Source of the DNA: Ophioderma brevispina
Taxonomy: Eukaryota > Echinodermata > Ophiuroidea > Amphilepidida > Ophiodermatidae
NCBI GenBank assembly: GCA_023653785.1
Contig: JAMKCH010051531.1
Span: 37,390 to 101,389 of the forward strand
Direction of reading: 5' to 3'
Length of the DNA stretch: 64,000 bases
The position numbers were made by a program, and so were the translations under genes. Under the pieces are notes generated by a model, which was given only the letters and a program-made list of their open reading frames with translations, did not search any database and had not been told where the DNA came from. Of the stretch, positions 13,525 to 25,000 are shown piece by piece; the first letter of the stretch is position 1, and every line of letters starts with the position of its first letter.

Positions 13525-15912
13525 AACAAATTCTTGATCATTTTAGCACTGTATTAAATCAGCAAATACTGTTGTAAGTCAACCAGTTTTTGGAGCCCAG
13601 AAGTTTAAATCAGTCATGCGTGATTTCTATATAATTGGTTGACCAATCAGAAAATGGTTATCTGATTTAAGGTACTGTAAATCATCTTTAGAGAGCACGT
13701 CAGCCCTGATACTTACCCACCCTCTACCTTTATAGAAACTGGTTAAGTACTAATAACTCAATGCTCCAGGTCATTGTTTGGTTTAAGATTAACCAATCCA
13801 GGGTTTCCTCTGCCAATCCGATGAGCGATATTTTTTGTCATGTATCGGCCGATCACTGATTTGATCTGATGATTTGCCCCATATGTTTTTAAAGATCGCA
13901 CTGGGTTAATTTAGGAGTTGCGACAATGATTATAATAAAGAAATCTGTGTGGTCCACATTTTTTTACACATTCTGAGGACGAATTTCATAGGATAATGTT
14001 ACTTTTGAGGCAAACTCTTGTCTCATTTTTTACTTAAAAACTTGTAAAATACCCATTATATTTGTCCTTTCAATTTAATACCCTGAGAATCGGCAGGCTC
14101 TGTCATATTTTTGCCTATCCTACATTTTTTTTGCCGATTTTCGGAAAAACTGCTCCCGATCCGATGTCTGATACAAATCGGTTATTTGGTTGCAAGTGCC
14201 ATTTTCAGTCTTAATTTTGATCTGAAAATATTCCTGTGATATGCTACACGCAATTATACATTGGAAATTGTGTATTAAAAGCATCTCTACACATCAGTAT
14301 TTGAAAACCCAGTAAATTGTTTTACTCATTTAATTTCTAAGAAGTAAGGAGAGTAACATAAGGAAAGTAAGACCATCAAATGGAAAATCCATTTTTCAAG
14401 AAAATAGGGGTCTCTTCCCCAAATTGAAATGCCTAAGCTCAGAAGATCACTTCATCAGAATCAATTTCCCAAAAACCAGCACATAACACTACTAACTCTA
14501 AAACTCTCTGAAGAATGCTTAGAACTAAATTTACAGCATACTTGATCATACAGCTTATTATGGATTTTGTCAAATAACCACAGTCCATTGGCGGCCTGGC
14601 CAGCAAGCAGTTTTCATCTGCTCCTAATAGCCGGTCCATTACAGAAAACGAAGTCTAGAATTTCCGCGACACAGCAGGTTTATAAACTGGAGACATCTCA
14701 AGTTTGTCATTATTATGATCTGACAAAAGATGACACTGCTGTTCTGCAGCGATTATCAGTTTCCCCCATTATATACCTCAAAATGATGAGCAGTGTGCGA
14801 GGATCGATACATGCCATCATCGAATTGTGTACGTTTAGTATTGCTGAAGGGAATGCGGGGAGATGTGGCAGGGCATTCTCGTCCTAAAAGAAACGCTCGT
14901 TTTCAGGTCGGGTCATTGGCCAGTGTTCCAGATATGGCACAGTGAATTTAGTTGATTCCCAGTATTTTACTCAATGTTAAGGATGCATGAGGCATGGGGA
15001 AATTGCAGGGAAAGTTAGATGAGGTAGATGTCTTCATAGTTTTTGTTTGAGTAAGATTTGTTACTGGTTACTTGAATACATCTTTTTTCATCATTTTGCT
15101 CTATTTTTGGATAACTGCAACAACATTTTTAAATTGCAGAAAGAAATATTAACTAGTAGGATTTTTTTATAGGAACTGAATAATATTTTTAATCTATATC
15201 TGTGTTATAAATGTTAAACTGAATGGGCCAAAATATCAAGATATTTGTGTTTTTTCATGCGCAAATTTTTTTTTGATTCACTCTGTATTGAAATAACCTC
15301 TCTGCATAGTGTGTTTTATAGCCCCATATAAAGCTTGTTGCTTTGGAATTCTTTGTGATTGCCTGAATGTCCGTCGTCATCCATACCACCAGAAAGGCTA
15401 GTTTCATGTAACAATCCTTTCTGCCCAATAGATGTTGTCATACTGAAATGAAATTTGTGACTTGCGGTCAGTGTGTTATCCAAGTCACAATTTTGTAGAG
15501 AACTTTCAAAATAAGGTTTATGTGCAAGACCATTTTCAAAATTGGTGTACAAAATGGAATAAAGTCAAGCATAACTATGCTATTTAGAAGCTAACATCGC
15601 TAAATGTAAATGTAATTGGAACCAAATGTGCACGAAGCGCACTGAAATTTGCTATTTTTAAACTATTATGGTAAAATATTAGGTTATTTTTGGTAAAAAA
15701 CAGATGAATGGGCATCAACATTGGGGGATGATCGTATTGACCATCCCCCCTCATCAAAATATTGGGGGGGATATATCCCCCATCCCCCTGGGATTTACGC
15801 CTATGCTTTCAGATGAGGATATTTTTGATGGAAAGCTTTACATCGGGGTAAAAATCAGAACCTTCGATTTTTTTAGGGACACCTTAAATATGTGAAATCT
15901 CTCGTTGCACCT
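13525..15912. other. Non-coding stretch with a C-rich repeat end
   Basis: No gene recognised. The 106-codon + strand frame at 14567-14887 lacks a motif or splice context. Around 15715-15805 the sequence alternates runs of G and C (GGGGGATGATCG and GGGGGGGATATATCCCCC), typical of the ragged end of a dispersed repeat. Confidence 0.4.
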
Positions 15913-16254
15913 TTAAAGGGCATTGATCTGATTGCCAAGAGCCTTGTCACTAGAACACCAGATTTTACCAGAAGTAGTCCAAATTTTGATAACAGTACTA
16001 TTTTTCCCATTTACCCTATGGAATCTTAGGGGTAAAGGATGTTTGGTTTGGATGTTATGCGCGAAAATGTGCCCCATTCTGGTCGACCAATATTAATTAT
16101 ACACAGTACTCTATGGGGATTACAAGATCAAGATCTCAGCTCTCACATCAAAATGGATTGAAACGTTGGTGCAAACTTTAGGGGGGTTTTGGGGTACAGG
16201 TCATTCTATCAAGATGAAAAACTTCATACATGAATAAAGCTTCATCCCCTTTAA
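15913..16254 (-). mobile_element. TTAA-flanked MITE, family A, reverse copy
   Basis: Read on the minus strand this 342-bp element aligns along its length with the copies at 26652-27002 and 52921-53274. It begins TTAAAGGGGATG, passes CATTCTATCAAGATGAAAAA, TCTCACATCAAAATG-like and TTTACCAGAAGTAGTC-like blocks, and ends in CCTTTAA. There is no coding capacity. Both ends carry TTAA, the target used by piggyBac and Kolobok transposons, but the TTAA could instead be part of the terminal repeat. Confidence 0.8.
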
Positions 16255-16665
16255 TCTAGAGCCTAAATCTACTTGAATAAGAATAGCGGGTGTCGCCTTT
16301 AATAATATTTTCTTAGCAAAGTGGGAAAATAATAATCCATGAACATCATCAGTTCAAAGAAACTTAAAACACAGTGCAACTGTTTTGTACATTATGCATT
16401 TCAAGACAACCCAGTTTGTTTGCTCTTATGTGATCTGTTCATAAATAAAATGACTAAATCAAGTCTTCAATAATTTGGTCAGAAAAGTGCTCATATTTCC
16501 TTGCTTCCTGCTATACCACCACAAAACAATGGCTAACTTTAATAAGAAAAGCAACCATATTTTTCTAAATTGGGTACTTTTGTGGAAAATTGTGCAAGCC
16601 AATCAAAGTCAAAATTTGAATGGGTTTTAGCTAAAATTTTAAAAGTCTATACACGGCAAACAATA

Positions 16666-17434
16666 AGGCTTTTCACACTGAACTGGTGATCGATCCACTT
16701 TTGCGATCGATCGCTGTCTGTAGACTTCAATCCAGCCGCCAAATTCATTATGATACTGTGCCAACTCTGACACATATCACTGTTGTACATCCTCAAATAA
16801 CAGCACAAATGCATCTGCTAAATGCACTTATGTAAGAGACTATTCACCATGTTGAATTTCCTTATTCAGGCAGTTCAAATTCATGATGGAAAACACACTA
16901 TTTCTGTGTGGAAACAAACCAAGGTGACAAGTCATAATTATCACTTAAAAGATTACCATGTACCTCAGCATTAAAAAAGTCGATGACAACACTGCCGTAA
17001 ATGCCTCAGAAAGCAGTATTTTGTGAAAGCAGCAGCTCATTTTTTTTCTTTAGCTACTGCCTTTATTCACACAAAAAAAAAAAATCAAACATCAAGAATA
17101 CATACAGACATATAAAAACTGACACCCAGTGAAAGATATCTTTAATTAAGTCTACATTCAAAAATCCTACAGATACATATGGGGCACCCATGCAAGGGCT
17201 AAAGATTAACCTGACCAAAATATATCCCCCAAAACAACCCAAGCGCACAGCGAACACTTAAAAAACACCTTGCAAAAATCTGGAAGCTCATTAGTTCCTT
17301 CTTTTGGAAAGTTTTTACATCCTAACTAAGGTGTTATTGCGCATGCATCTCTAGTATTCAGAAAACGGCTATGCCAGTCTTCAAAAACAGCGATTGATCT
17401 CAAAAGTGGATCGCCTGCTCAGTGTGAAAAGCTT
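16666..17434. mobile_element. MITE with about 50-bp terminal inverted repeats
   Basis: The left end GGCTTTTCACACTGAACTGG followed by TGATCGATCCACTTTTG mirrors the right end CAAAAGTGGATCGCCTGCTC followed by AGTGTGAAAAGCTT. Length is about 769 bp. The interior has no transposase; an open frame at 17063-17257 on the minus strand is not recognisable. The superfamily is unclear and no clean target duplication was seen. Confidence 0.75.
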
Positions 17435-20400
17435 TAATGTTTACAGTCCCTATAGAATAGCAAATTCTGGATCTTTTTGTTAATTTCAAAATGAAGTACA
17501 GCAAGTTACAAGGAAATTGACAGTTGCACTAATTCATTTTTGTCCCACTTTTAAATTAAAAAATTGTGTTTAATTGGGAATGGTGGCTATGCAGGAGAAA
17601 AATATGACCATTTTCCAAGTGACACTCAAATGTGTATTGATTGATATGTCTAAAAGAGTCAAATATGTATTGATTGATTTGTCTAAGAGTCAATGACATT
17701 ATAAGAATGGATAATTTATATCTAAATGGTACACAAATGCATTTTTGTTGTTTGAAAGTTCAGTAGGATGTGTGGAGACAATTTCTTTGAACTGATAAAA
17801 TTTATCAATAAAGGGATACTAGGTCATTTTTGTTGAAAGGTCACCTTCTCAATGTTCGTAAAATTTGAAAGTTTAATATGAATAAAAATTAACCTTAACT
17901 CTAAACAAGTTCTGTGGGATCCCATACTAAGCATCCTAATGTTGGAAATAAACTTTCCTAAATCAATGACTGTCGTGTAAAATATAATGGAAGACATTTT
18001 TAGATAATTCATGTAAATTACCAAAATCAGATACTGAGCATGCAACATCAGGTAAAATTGTAAGGATCCATTGTGCATAGCTCTTAGTAGGGTCTTAGAC
18101 TGCAATGGCACCTCAGAATGGCTTTTCCGAAATTTCCTTTTTTCTCGGGCGGGTGTCGCCCATTTCATTTAGAAATGTCTCTATCAGTATTTGACTAAAC
18201 AACACCACAAAATTTTGGCCAGAACATTTCTGTTAATGCATTAGGCCAAGTAAAAAATATACTAGTTCTCGTCCTCGCGGCGCATGCGTTTGGGGGGGCT
18301 GCCGCATCAAAAAAAAAATTTTTTTTTTTTTTTCCTTTTATTAATTTGTTTTTTTCTCGAAAATTCATCGAAAATCGGAGAGTAAAGTAACTTCAACATT
18401 TTAGTCGCTAAAATTGTTCTCTTATGCAAGGTCTATATGCGTACGTCGAGCACAGGTAGAGTATGACGCCTGTGATAAAAAGTCTATGAATATGAAATTT
18501 GGGGAAGCTTTGGTCCTTTTGGAAAGGACCCATCCCGCCATCTTGGAGCGGCATATTAAAAAAAAAAAAACAAAAAAATTGCCCTCCTCCTTTTTTCAAA
18601 AAGTAGGACAAGAAACAAGTTTTTTTACTTGGCCTTAAGAAATCGTAATCCGAAACTTTGTTGCACTTCTTTGCAATTCTCAAAAAACTTTTAGGCATCT
18701 TGGAAGGGTACACATTTAGGATAGTTGTAGATGTTTTGAAACACACAGAGCCATTAGGATAATTACTTCCCTAGAAAAACGAGAAAACTGATAGTTTTTA
18801 GAGCCAGAAATGATAGCTTTGTGTTCAGTTACAATTTTGCAACTTAGTTCAAAGTTTAGTTTGCTTGTTGTAAGGCCAGTTTCCTATATCACCAGATATT
18901 TTTTGTGATTTTAATCTTGTTACCCAAATCCCCTTAAGCCCAAATGGATCAGATTGTGACACCTGACAATTAGAACAAGCAAAATATTGGGTGTGATTGG
19001 AGCATAAAATGTTAGGGTGACATCTTAAGCCTTCAGGTGATAACACACTCTTCAGAACACATAGGCTATGACCAAGTGCCTTGGCTTTACGACAAAAGTG
19101 CTGTGGTAGTGAAGTGGGTGAAACGCTCAAAGAAACTCACTCTAATGAGAGGACAAAAAAGATTTTTGCACTTAATGTTTTTGCCCTTAGCAATCATAAT
19201 ATTGGCTTTGGAAGTGATGGGTTAAAGAAAATGTGTCAGTGGATGGTCACATACCTATAAATTTTGAAGTCATGGTGTTGGGTGTGGGGGGTGGGGGTGG
19301 GGGGTGATCGGTGTGTTCAGTTTAACTAAGATATTCTAAGTCTGCCAGTAGCATAACAGGCGGGGAGGGGGGATCCCAGAGAGCTTTGACCGGGAAAAAA
19401 AGCTTGAAAATCAAGTATTTTTGTGTATAGGAATATCTTAATGTTCTTCCCAGGTTCAATTGTTTGAGATGTAATTGAAGGAATTTATATTTTGTTGAAA
19501 ATGAGCTTGTAACTTCAAACGGTGGGAATGTTTCTGTCAATTTTCGACCGACATTGCCCAAAATTCTAATTTCAAAATATGGCTTTAAGAAGAATGCTAT
19601 TGCGATGCTTCTTTGGATGGTTATTTGTAAAAAAGGTGAAATAAAGTTAATCCGGATTCAAGCTGCATGAAAACCACTAGATGAGATGTACGATATTATA
19701 AAACATCCAAGAGCTCTCAAATTAAGAGGAAGATTATGATTTTAATGATAGGCAAACTAGTAAATGCATTGTGCATCTTGGCACCCATCTCCACAGACTA
19801 ACAAATCTCATGATAGTTAGACTGCTCACATTGCAATTATATTTTCCCCTTCTGAGTAGGATCTTAGCTTTATGCCCACAGTAGGAAGCCATCAGGAACA
19901 CTGGGAATCTAGCCACCATACCCTTGTCAGATCTTATCCTAGCCAATTTTTCCTGGTTAGGCACCTCTCCCTACCCACAGGGTCTAGGCTCTGTGACGTA
20001 TTCATCGATCTCAACCACTCTAGGCAAATAGATAGTGATGCAAACCTAAGCCGAGGGTCTCAAACAGAGAAAAAGGGCTTGCATTGCTGCAGAATTCCTC
20101 AGCCCCCTTACACTCGCTCGCCCTGTTCTGTACACTGTATATGCGGTTGATTCTCAGTCAAGAGCGGTGGTGGGAAGTATGTGCTTCAGATTTTTGTGCT
20201 ATGCATTTTTGCCTAAAGAGTGTATTTATGCCGATGATACGTGCACTGATAAAACAACAGTTTTGGAAATCGTCTGTCACAGCACAAGGTCATTGGCTTA
20301 GTATTTTTTAATCGTTACATAGAGAGAATGTCAAAGAATGCCGTGCTTGGATGCAGCGGGAAGTCGGCTTATTTTGTCTGTTCACTAGAATTCCTTTCTC

Positions 20401-20954
20401 AAGATTGAGCAAACCAGTGCCACTGAGAATTAATTTGTATTCAGACTTTGGTGGCAGCCATGTTATAGCTATTCATGGATGAAGTACATATTAATTGTTC
20501 ATTGACTTCATTTTAGTGTTTTTTACCAAACATTCACTTTGAGCAATTTGTGATCCAATTAGCATAAAGCAAAATATTTAGGAAATATACTGATAGTAGA
20601 AGGGAAAGAGTAATCTGCTGCGAGCATAATTCTACATTATCTCGTTTGTCGGCGGTTCTATTGCATCATCAGATCCCGGTTAGAGATTGGTGCAGGATGA
20701 CATTTTCAAATGTAACCATTTGGAATTGAGTGTGTGGTCAGAATATGTTTTGATAAAATGGAAAAATAAATAAGTCAAATTTCCCCTCTGGATATTTCTA
20801 CTATATTGGCTTCGACACAGGGGCACCTTATCTTGGCTCTAACCAAACGAGGGCGTTTATATTGCAACTTGAGGTTGTAACCTTGGTTGGTTCGGGCATT
20901 CAACTCATATTAAAGTTTTCACATATTTTAGGGGAAGCAGGTAGCATTACATTT
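17435..20954. other. Non-coding stretch, nothing firm
   Basis: No gene recognised. It contains A/T homopolymer patches (18311-18335, 18560-18575). The minus-strand 114-codon frame at 17824-18168 and 112-codon frame at 18408-18746 show no domain. Confidence 0.4.
19278..19306 (+). repeat. G-rich tract
   Basis: Runs of five to six G separated by single T (GGGGGGTGGGGGTGGGGGG). It is a possible G-quadruplex former on the + strand; no promoter or gene lies next to it. Confidence 0.5.
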
Positions 20955-21115
20955 CTTACCTGGATTTACACGGCTGAGGTCCCAGGTTCGATCCCCAGGT
21001 CAGGGCAGGATAGAGGCTTTATGTGTAATCAGTTTCCAGTCCAAGCTCGCAGGTTTTCTCAGAGTACTCTGGTTTCCTTTTGCTTATAAAACTGGATTCC
21101 CTTTCCTGATTGTAG
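20950..21115 (+). mobile_element. tRNA-derived SINE fragment
   Basis: A tRNA-like body (ACACGGCTGAGGTCCCAGG and a perfect RNA polymerase III B-box-like GGTTCGATCCC at 20985-20995) is followed by a tail with TTTTCTCAGAGTACTCTGG and TTTCC. The cloverleaf is not intact, so this is a SINE and not a tRNA gene. It lies upstream of the first MLK exon found. Confidence 0.6.
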
Positions 21116-21900
21116 AATATGATGAAAATAAGTTTTTACCATTATGACACAAATAAAACAATTCAGTGTTGGTGTGTTGTTAAACCTCTACCTTACTTTA
21201 CCCAAGTCTTTAATTTGCATTTATTAATTGCAATAAATGAATACTTGTATAGTGTAACAGGAATTAACTAATGCTATTGTATGTGTGTTTGTTTTATGTG
21301 AAATTTTATTTAGTTTAGATGTTAAAAGATAATGCAGCGATGTAATATTCTCACCATGAAGCCAAATATAAATGAAATGTTGTGCACTGCACAGAGATTT
21401 AATTTGAAATTTGTGTTATGTTGACGGCATTAGGAAACCATCAATAATGTTATAATTACAGCAAAAATGTTCTTGTCAAATAGAACTTAACAATGATTGA
21501 CAGATAATAACTTGCAAGATTTTATTTTTAAATTGCATCATTATTACAGTTTCATGCTATCTTGTGTTTTGTCTTGCCTTTGGAAATTTGATTTAACCCC
21601 CTGAAGAGTATCTCTGATTGGCTAATTATATGATATATCATGTAGTACCCCTCTGAGCAACCCAATCAAAATAGACCTACATCTGTTTGCACTTTAAAGC
21701 TTTTCTTACCATGTTTCTGATTGGTTAACAACATATTTAACCTGATAAATAACTAATCAAATCAGCCGGGAGTGCCCATGAGGTTTAATAATCTATTTCC
21801 ATAAATTTGTCATGTGTCTGGGCATTTCAGTTTTAATAATAATCCTATATAACTTGGTATTTATTCTTGTACACTTTCTTGTTATTTATTATACTTACAG
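21116..21900. other. Intron upstream of first MLK exon found
   Basis: AT-rich sequence ending in a good acceptor (pyrimidine-rich stretch, then TTATACTTACAG at 21889-21900). Since the exon starts mid-codon and mid-protein, this is intron. Its 5' end was not found. Confidence 0.75.
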
Positions 21901-22032
21901 ATTTCCAGCACAAATTGACAGTAACTACAGATCCAGCATTCTCCACAGGAAGAGATCTGAGATCACCTCTTAGTCCTGATAGTGACAGTCCACCCAAAAG
22001 CCCCATGCCAAGAGGGCTTAGGGTCATAGCAT
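21901..22032 (+). CDS. MAP3K9: MLK exon (first found): FQHK block
   Basis: 132 nt, phase 1 at both ends; acceptor TTACAG and donor GTAAGT at 22033. The frame starts with TTC at 21903 and reads FQHKLTVTTDPAFSTGRD, then a Ser-Pro-rich stretch (SPLSPDSDSPPKSPMPRG) and LRVIA. In MAP3K9 the corresponding segment follows the basic KFKRSRLKL-type block after the CRIB region and also has FQHK, a run of SP sites and a PRLRAI-like motif. The preceding exon was not recognised in the window. The several Ser-Pro dipeptides are candidate proline-directed phosphorylation sites. Confidence 0.9.
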
Positions 22033-25000
22033 GTAAGTAAAAGATGTATAGAGCTATTCCAACAGAAAATCCCCCTTCCCTTGTAGAAAATTTTGGAATT
22101 CAGAAAAAAATTAAGGTTCCACATTCATGCAATTCTTCATCAAACACGAGAATTCCCAAACATGTCTGATTCTTGACTTAGGAATTCCAGACATTTATGT
22201 ATATATTTTTGTTGGATTTCCTAACAAGAAATCAGTGGAATTCACTTGAAATTCCAGATGCTTTCTTTCACGGGTGTATTGTTTTCAATTGGAATAGCCT
22301 AATTTTTGTTTCTGATATGAGGGAGACTTGACCTGGGGTGTACCAATTTCAAATTGAAAAGCCTAATTTGTAATTTGGTGTAAATCAAGATGTAACATGA
22401 CCAAATAAACTCTTTGACAAAAGAAAAAGAAGAAACTAACATATGTAACAGCAATTTTAAACAAAACTCACAAAAAGAGTTCTACAAATTACCTAACATA
22501 ACAAAGCTGATCAAGATAATTCTTTAAGTACTTGGGTGGATTAACCCTAAAGCTGTATCTGTTTCTCCCGGAAGGGAGTGAAGGAATGATGGAAGAAAGT
22601 AATAAGAAAAGTCAAAAATTTGTGTCGGTCTTGAACCAGGGGACCTTAGGGCCCCAGTCCCCTGATAAGGATACCACGCTACAACAGTAGAGAAGATATC
22701 AGTGGCTTCCCACAATGCATTGTTCCAATGGAGGTTTTGTACAGGTAGTCATGTGAATCGTTAGAGATGAAACATTCTTAAAATGCAAGTTTGTGATCAG
22801 TACTGTCGATGTAGCCATGTTTCATCCCTAATGATTCACATCAGTAGATGTACAAAAACCTCCAAGGAAGCAATGCATTGTGGGATGCTACTGATATCCT
22901 CTCTTCTACGACGGTGTTGCCGACCAGCGATTTTGTGCCTAAATGCGTCTTCGTTTGGTGACACAATTGCTACATCTGGGACTCACTCAGTGCTGTGGGA
23001 TTTTACGAGATTCAGTTGTCTTAGGATTAGTATATGAAAAAAATGGCTATTATTAACCCTAATGCCAAATCTGTTTCTAGCGTATCTCCCGGGAGGGAGT
23101 GAAGGAATGACAGAAAGGGGGGAAGAAGAAAAGTCGCAAATTCAGATCGTTCTGAGGTATAATCTTCCCTTTAAACCAACAGCAAAAGGATTGTTTGGCC
23201 TTATTTCTCCAGAAATGCACATCAGTACTTTAAGACCCAAGCAAAAACAGGTTGATATATAGTGTAAAAAGCCACTGACTGATTGAACTTTATGTGGATG
23301 ATTTCTTTGTATATTTCAGTCAGACAGTTGATCAGTTGACTACTGCAGTAGTAGTGCTCTAAAAGTAGTTCATGTAGTAGTGTATTTTCCAGGAGACATG
23401 TTTACTCTGTCTGGAGCATCAAGGACATCTTCATCGATAACCCAATTTTAATATCAAGCATTACCATGTGTCAAGCTATTGATATTTGTCCTAGACTGCC
23501 CTTTACGACCATCACAGTGTGTCGTACAGTAGTTTTTTCCACATTCACTTGGGTAGGACTGGTCATCTTGATGAAACAAATTTGAATTGTGTAAAATTCA
23601 GTTCTGATTATGGAAAATATTATTTGTGACATGGTAGTGAATTTATGTTGAAGCTTGTCCCTGTGAAAATAGCTCTACATATTCATAGGAGAGTGTCCTG
23701 GTACAAAACCATATTGCTGGCCTTGGTGAACATCTGCGAAATGCTAAGACATGATTAAAGGAACAACACCGAGGAAATGAAGCATTTGTTAAGGGGGAAT
23801 ATTGGAAGTCACAGATGTACTTTTCTTGTCATGTTTTACATGACAAGATTGTGTATTGTCTCTAATTATTAGCTTTTCGTGATTAAATTAGCACCTGTCA
23901 TTGGTGGGGTAATTTTAAGGAGCGTTGCGGCAATCAACCGTGGCGTAGTGTCTGCGAAGGTTTGTTCATGCTATGCGGCATTTGCAGTGCTTTGGTTGGG
24001 TTGACTCCAAAATGCAATCAGCTTTCTTTGCAATTCAATCCCCGGGTCAATGTCGGTCGCTGGATGCATTGCTGGTGTGGCACTTGTAACGAAATGAGAG
24101 AAAATCTAACGCCTTATCTGTTACCCGATACTGGTCACTTTCTGTAGATGTGTTAGGGTTGTTTGTAAGTGGAAAGAATATCTGAGAAAATGCATTCATT
24201 ATACTGTAGTGCAATCCAGTGTTAATTCCAATAATTTGACATCTCTTAACTTTATTAGTTTTACATTATGTGAGACAGTTTTGATTTGATATTTCTACCA
24301 GTAATTGTGCATTTTATACTAAAACAAGCAAACACTTGAACATCATAGCAACATCTGGCCGTAATGTCAGTTATTATTGTACAATAATCATATGCAACAT
24401 TTACAGTAAGTATTAGTATTTTTGAGAAACAAACTATGTGTTGCAGACTGAGATATCCTTATATGCCTCATACACTGGAACTTAAAATATACAAATAAGA
24501 CCTACCAGTATATAAATTAATAATATTTTACTGCTTTCCTAAAAATTTACGAGGACATTTCCAGAAGAGTGCACCCTCATTATTTTAAAACAAACATTTT
24601 TTTTTCATTTTGGAATGCTTTTCAATGAATTAAATAGCACCTGAAGTGAATAAGCTGAAAACATCATCTTTATGTAATAGCAAGATGATTTAATATTTTC
24701 TGTCATGCAAGACAGAAAATTCACACGTTTCTCTATAGAGGCAATTAGGAGAGCAGGCAAGTTCAAAACTTAGTTTTTGATTTTCTGTTCTTCTTGTTTG
24801 TCCAATAAACCTTCAAAACATTCTTGGTATATGTTCTACAAGCAATCAAGTGCAAATTTAGAGACATTTTTATCCTCAGAAAATCTCCTAGTGTCATTTA
24901 AATGTAATACTAGAGAGGAGAAAGAGAGGCATGTCATGAACTAAAACAGGAATACATAAAACTAACTGACACTATAGTCTGTGCCTCTATCCCTGTGTAG

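Noticed and set aside
14439..14887. Overlapping 66- and 106-codon frames on opposite strands
   Set aside because: No motif, no codon or splice support; considered as an upstream MLK exon but no similarity seen.
17824..18746. Minus-strand frames of 114 and 112 codons
   Set aside because: Low-complexity residue content and no domain; typical chance frames in AT-rich DNA.
20985..20995. Possible tRNA gene at a perfect B box
   Set aside because: The acceptor and D-arm parts do not pair, and a SINE-type tail follows.
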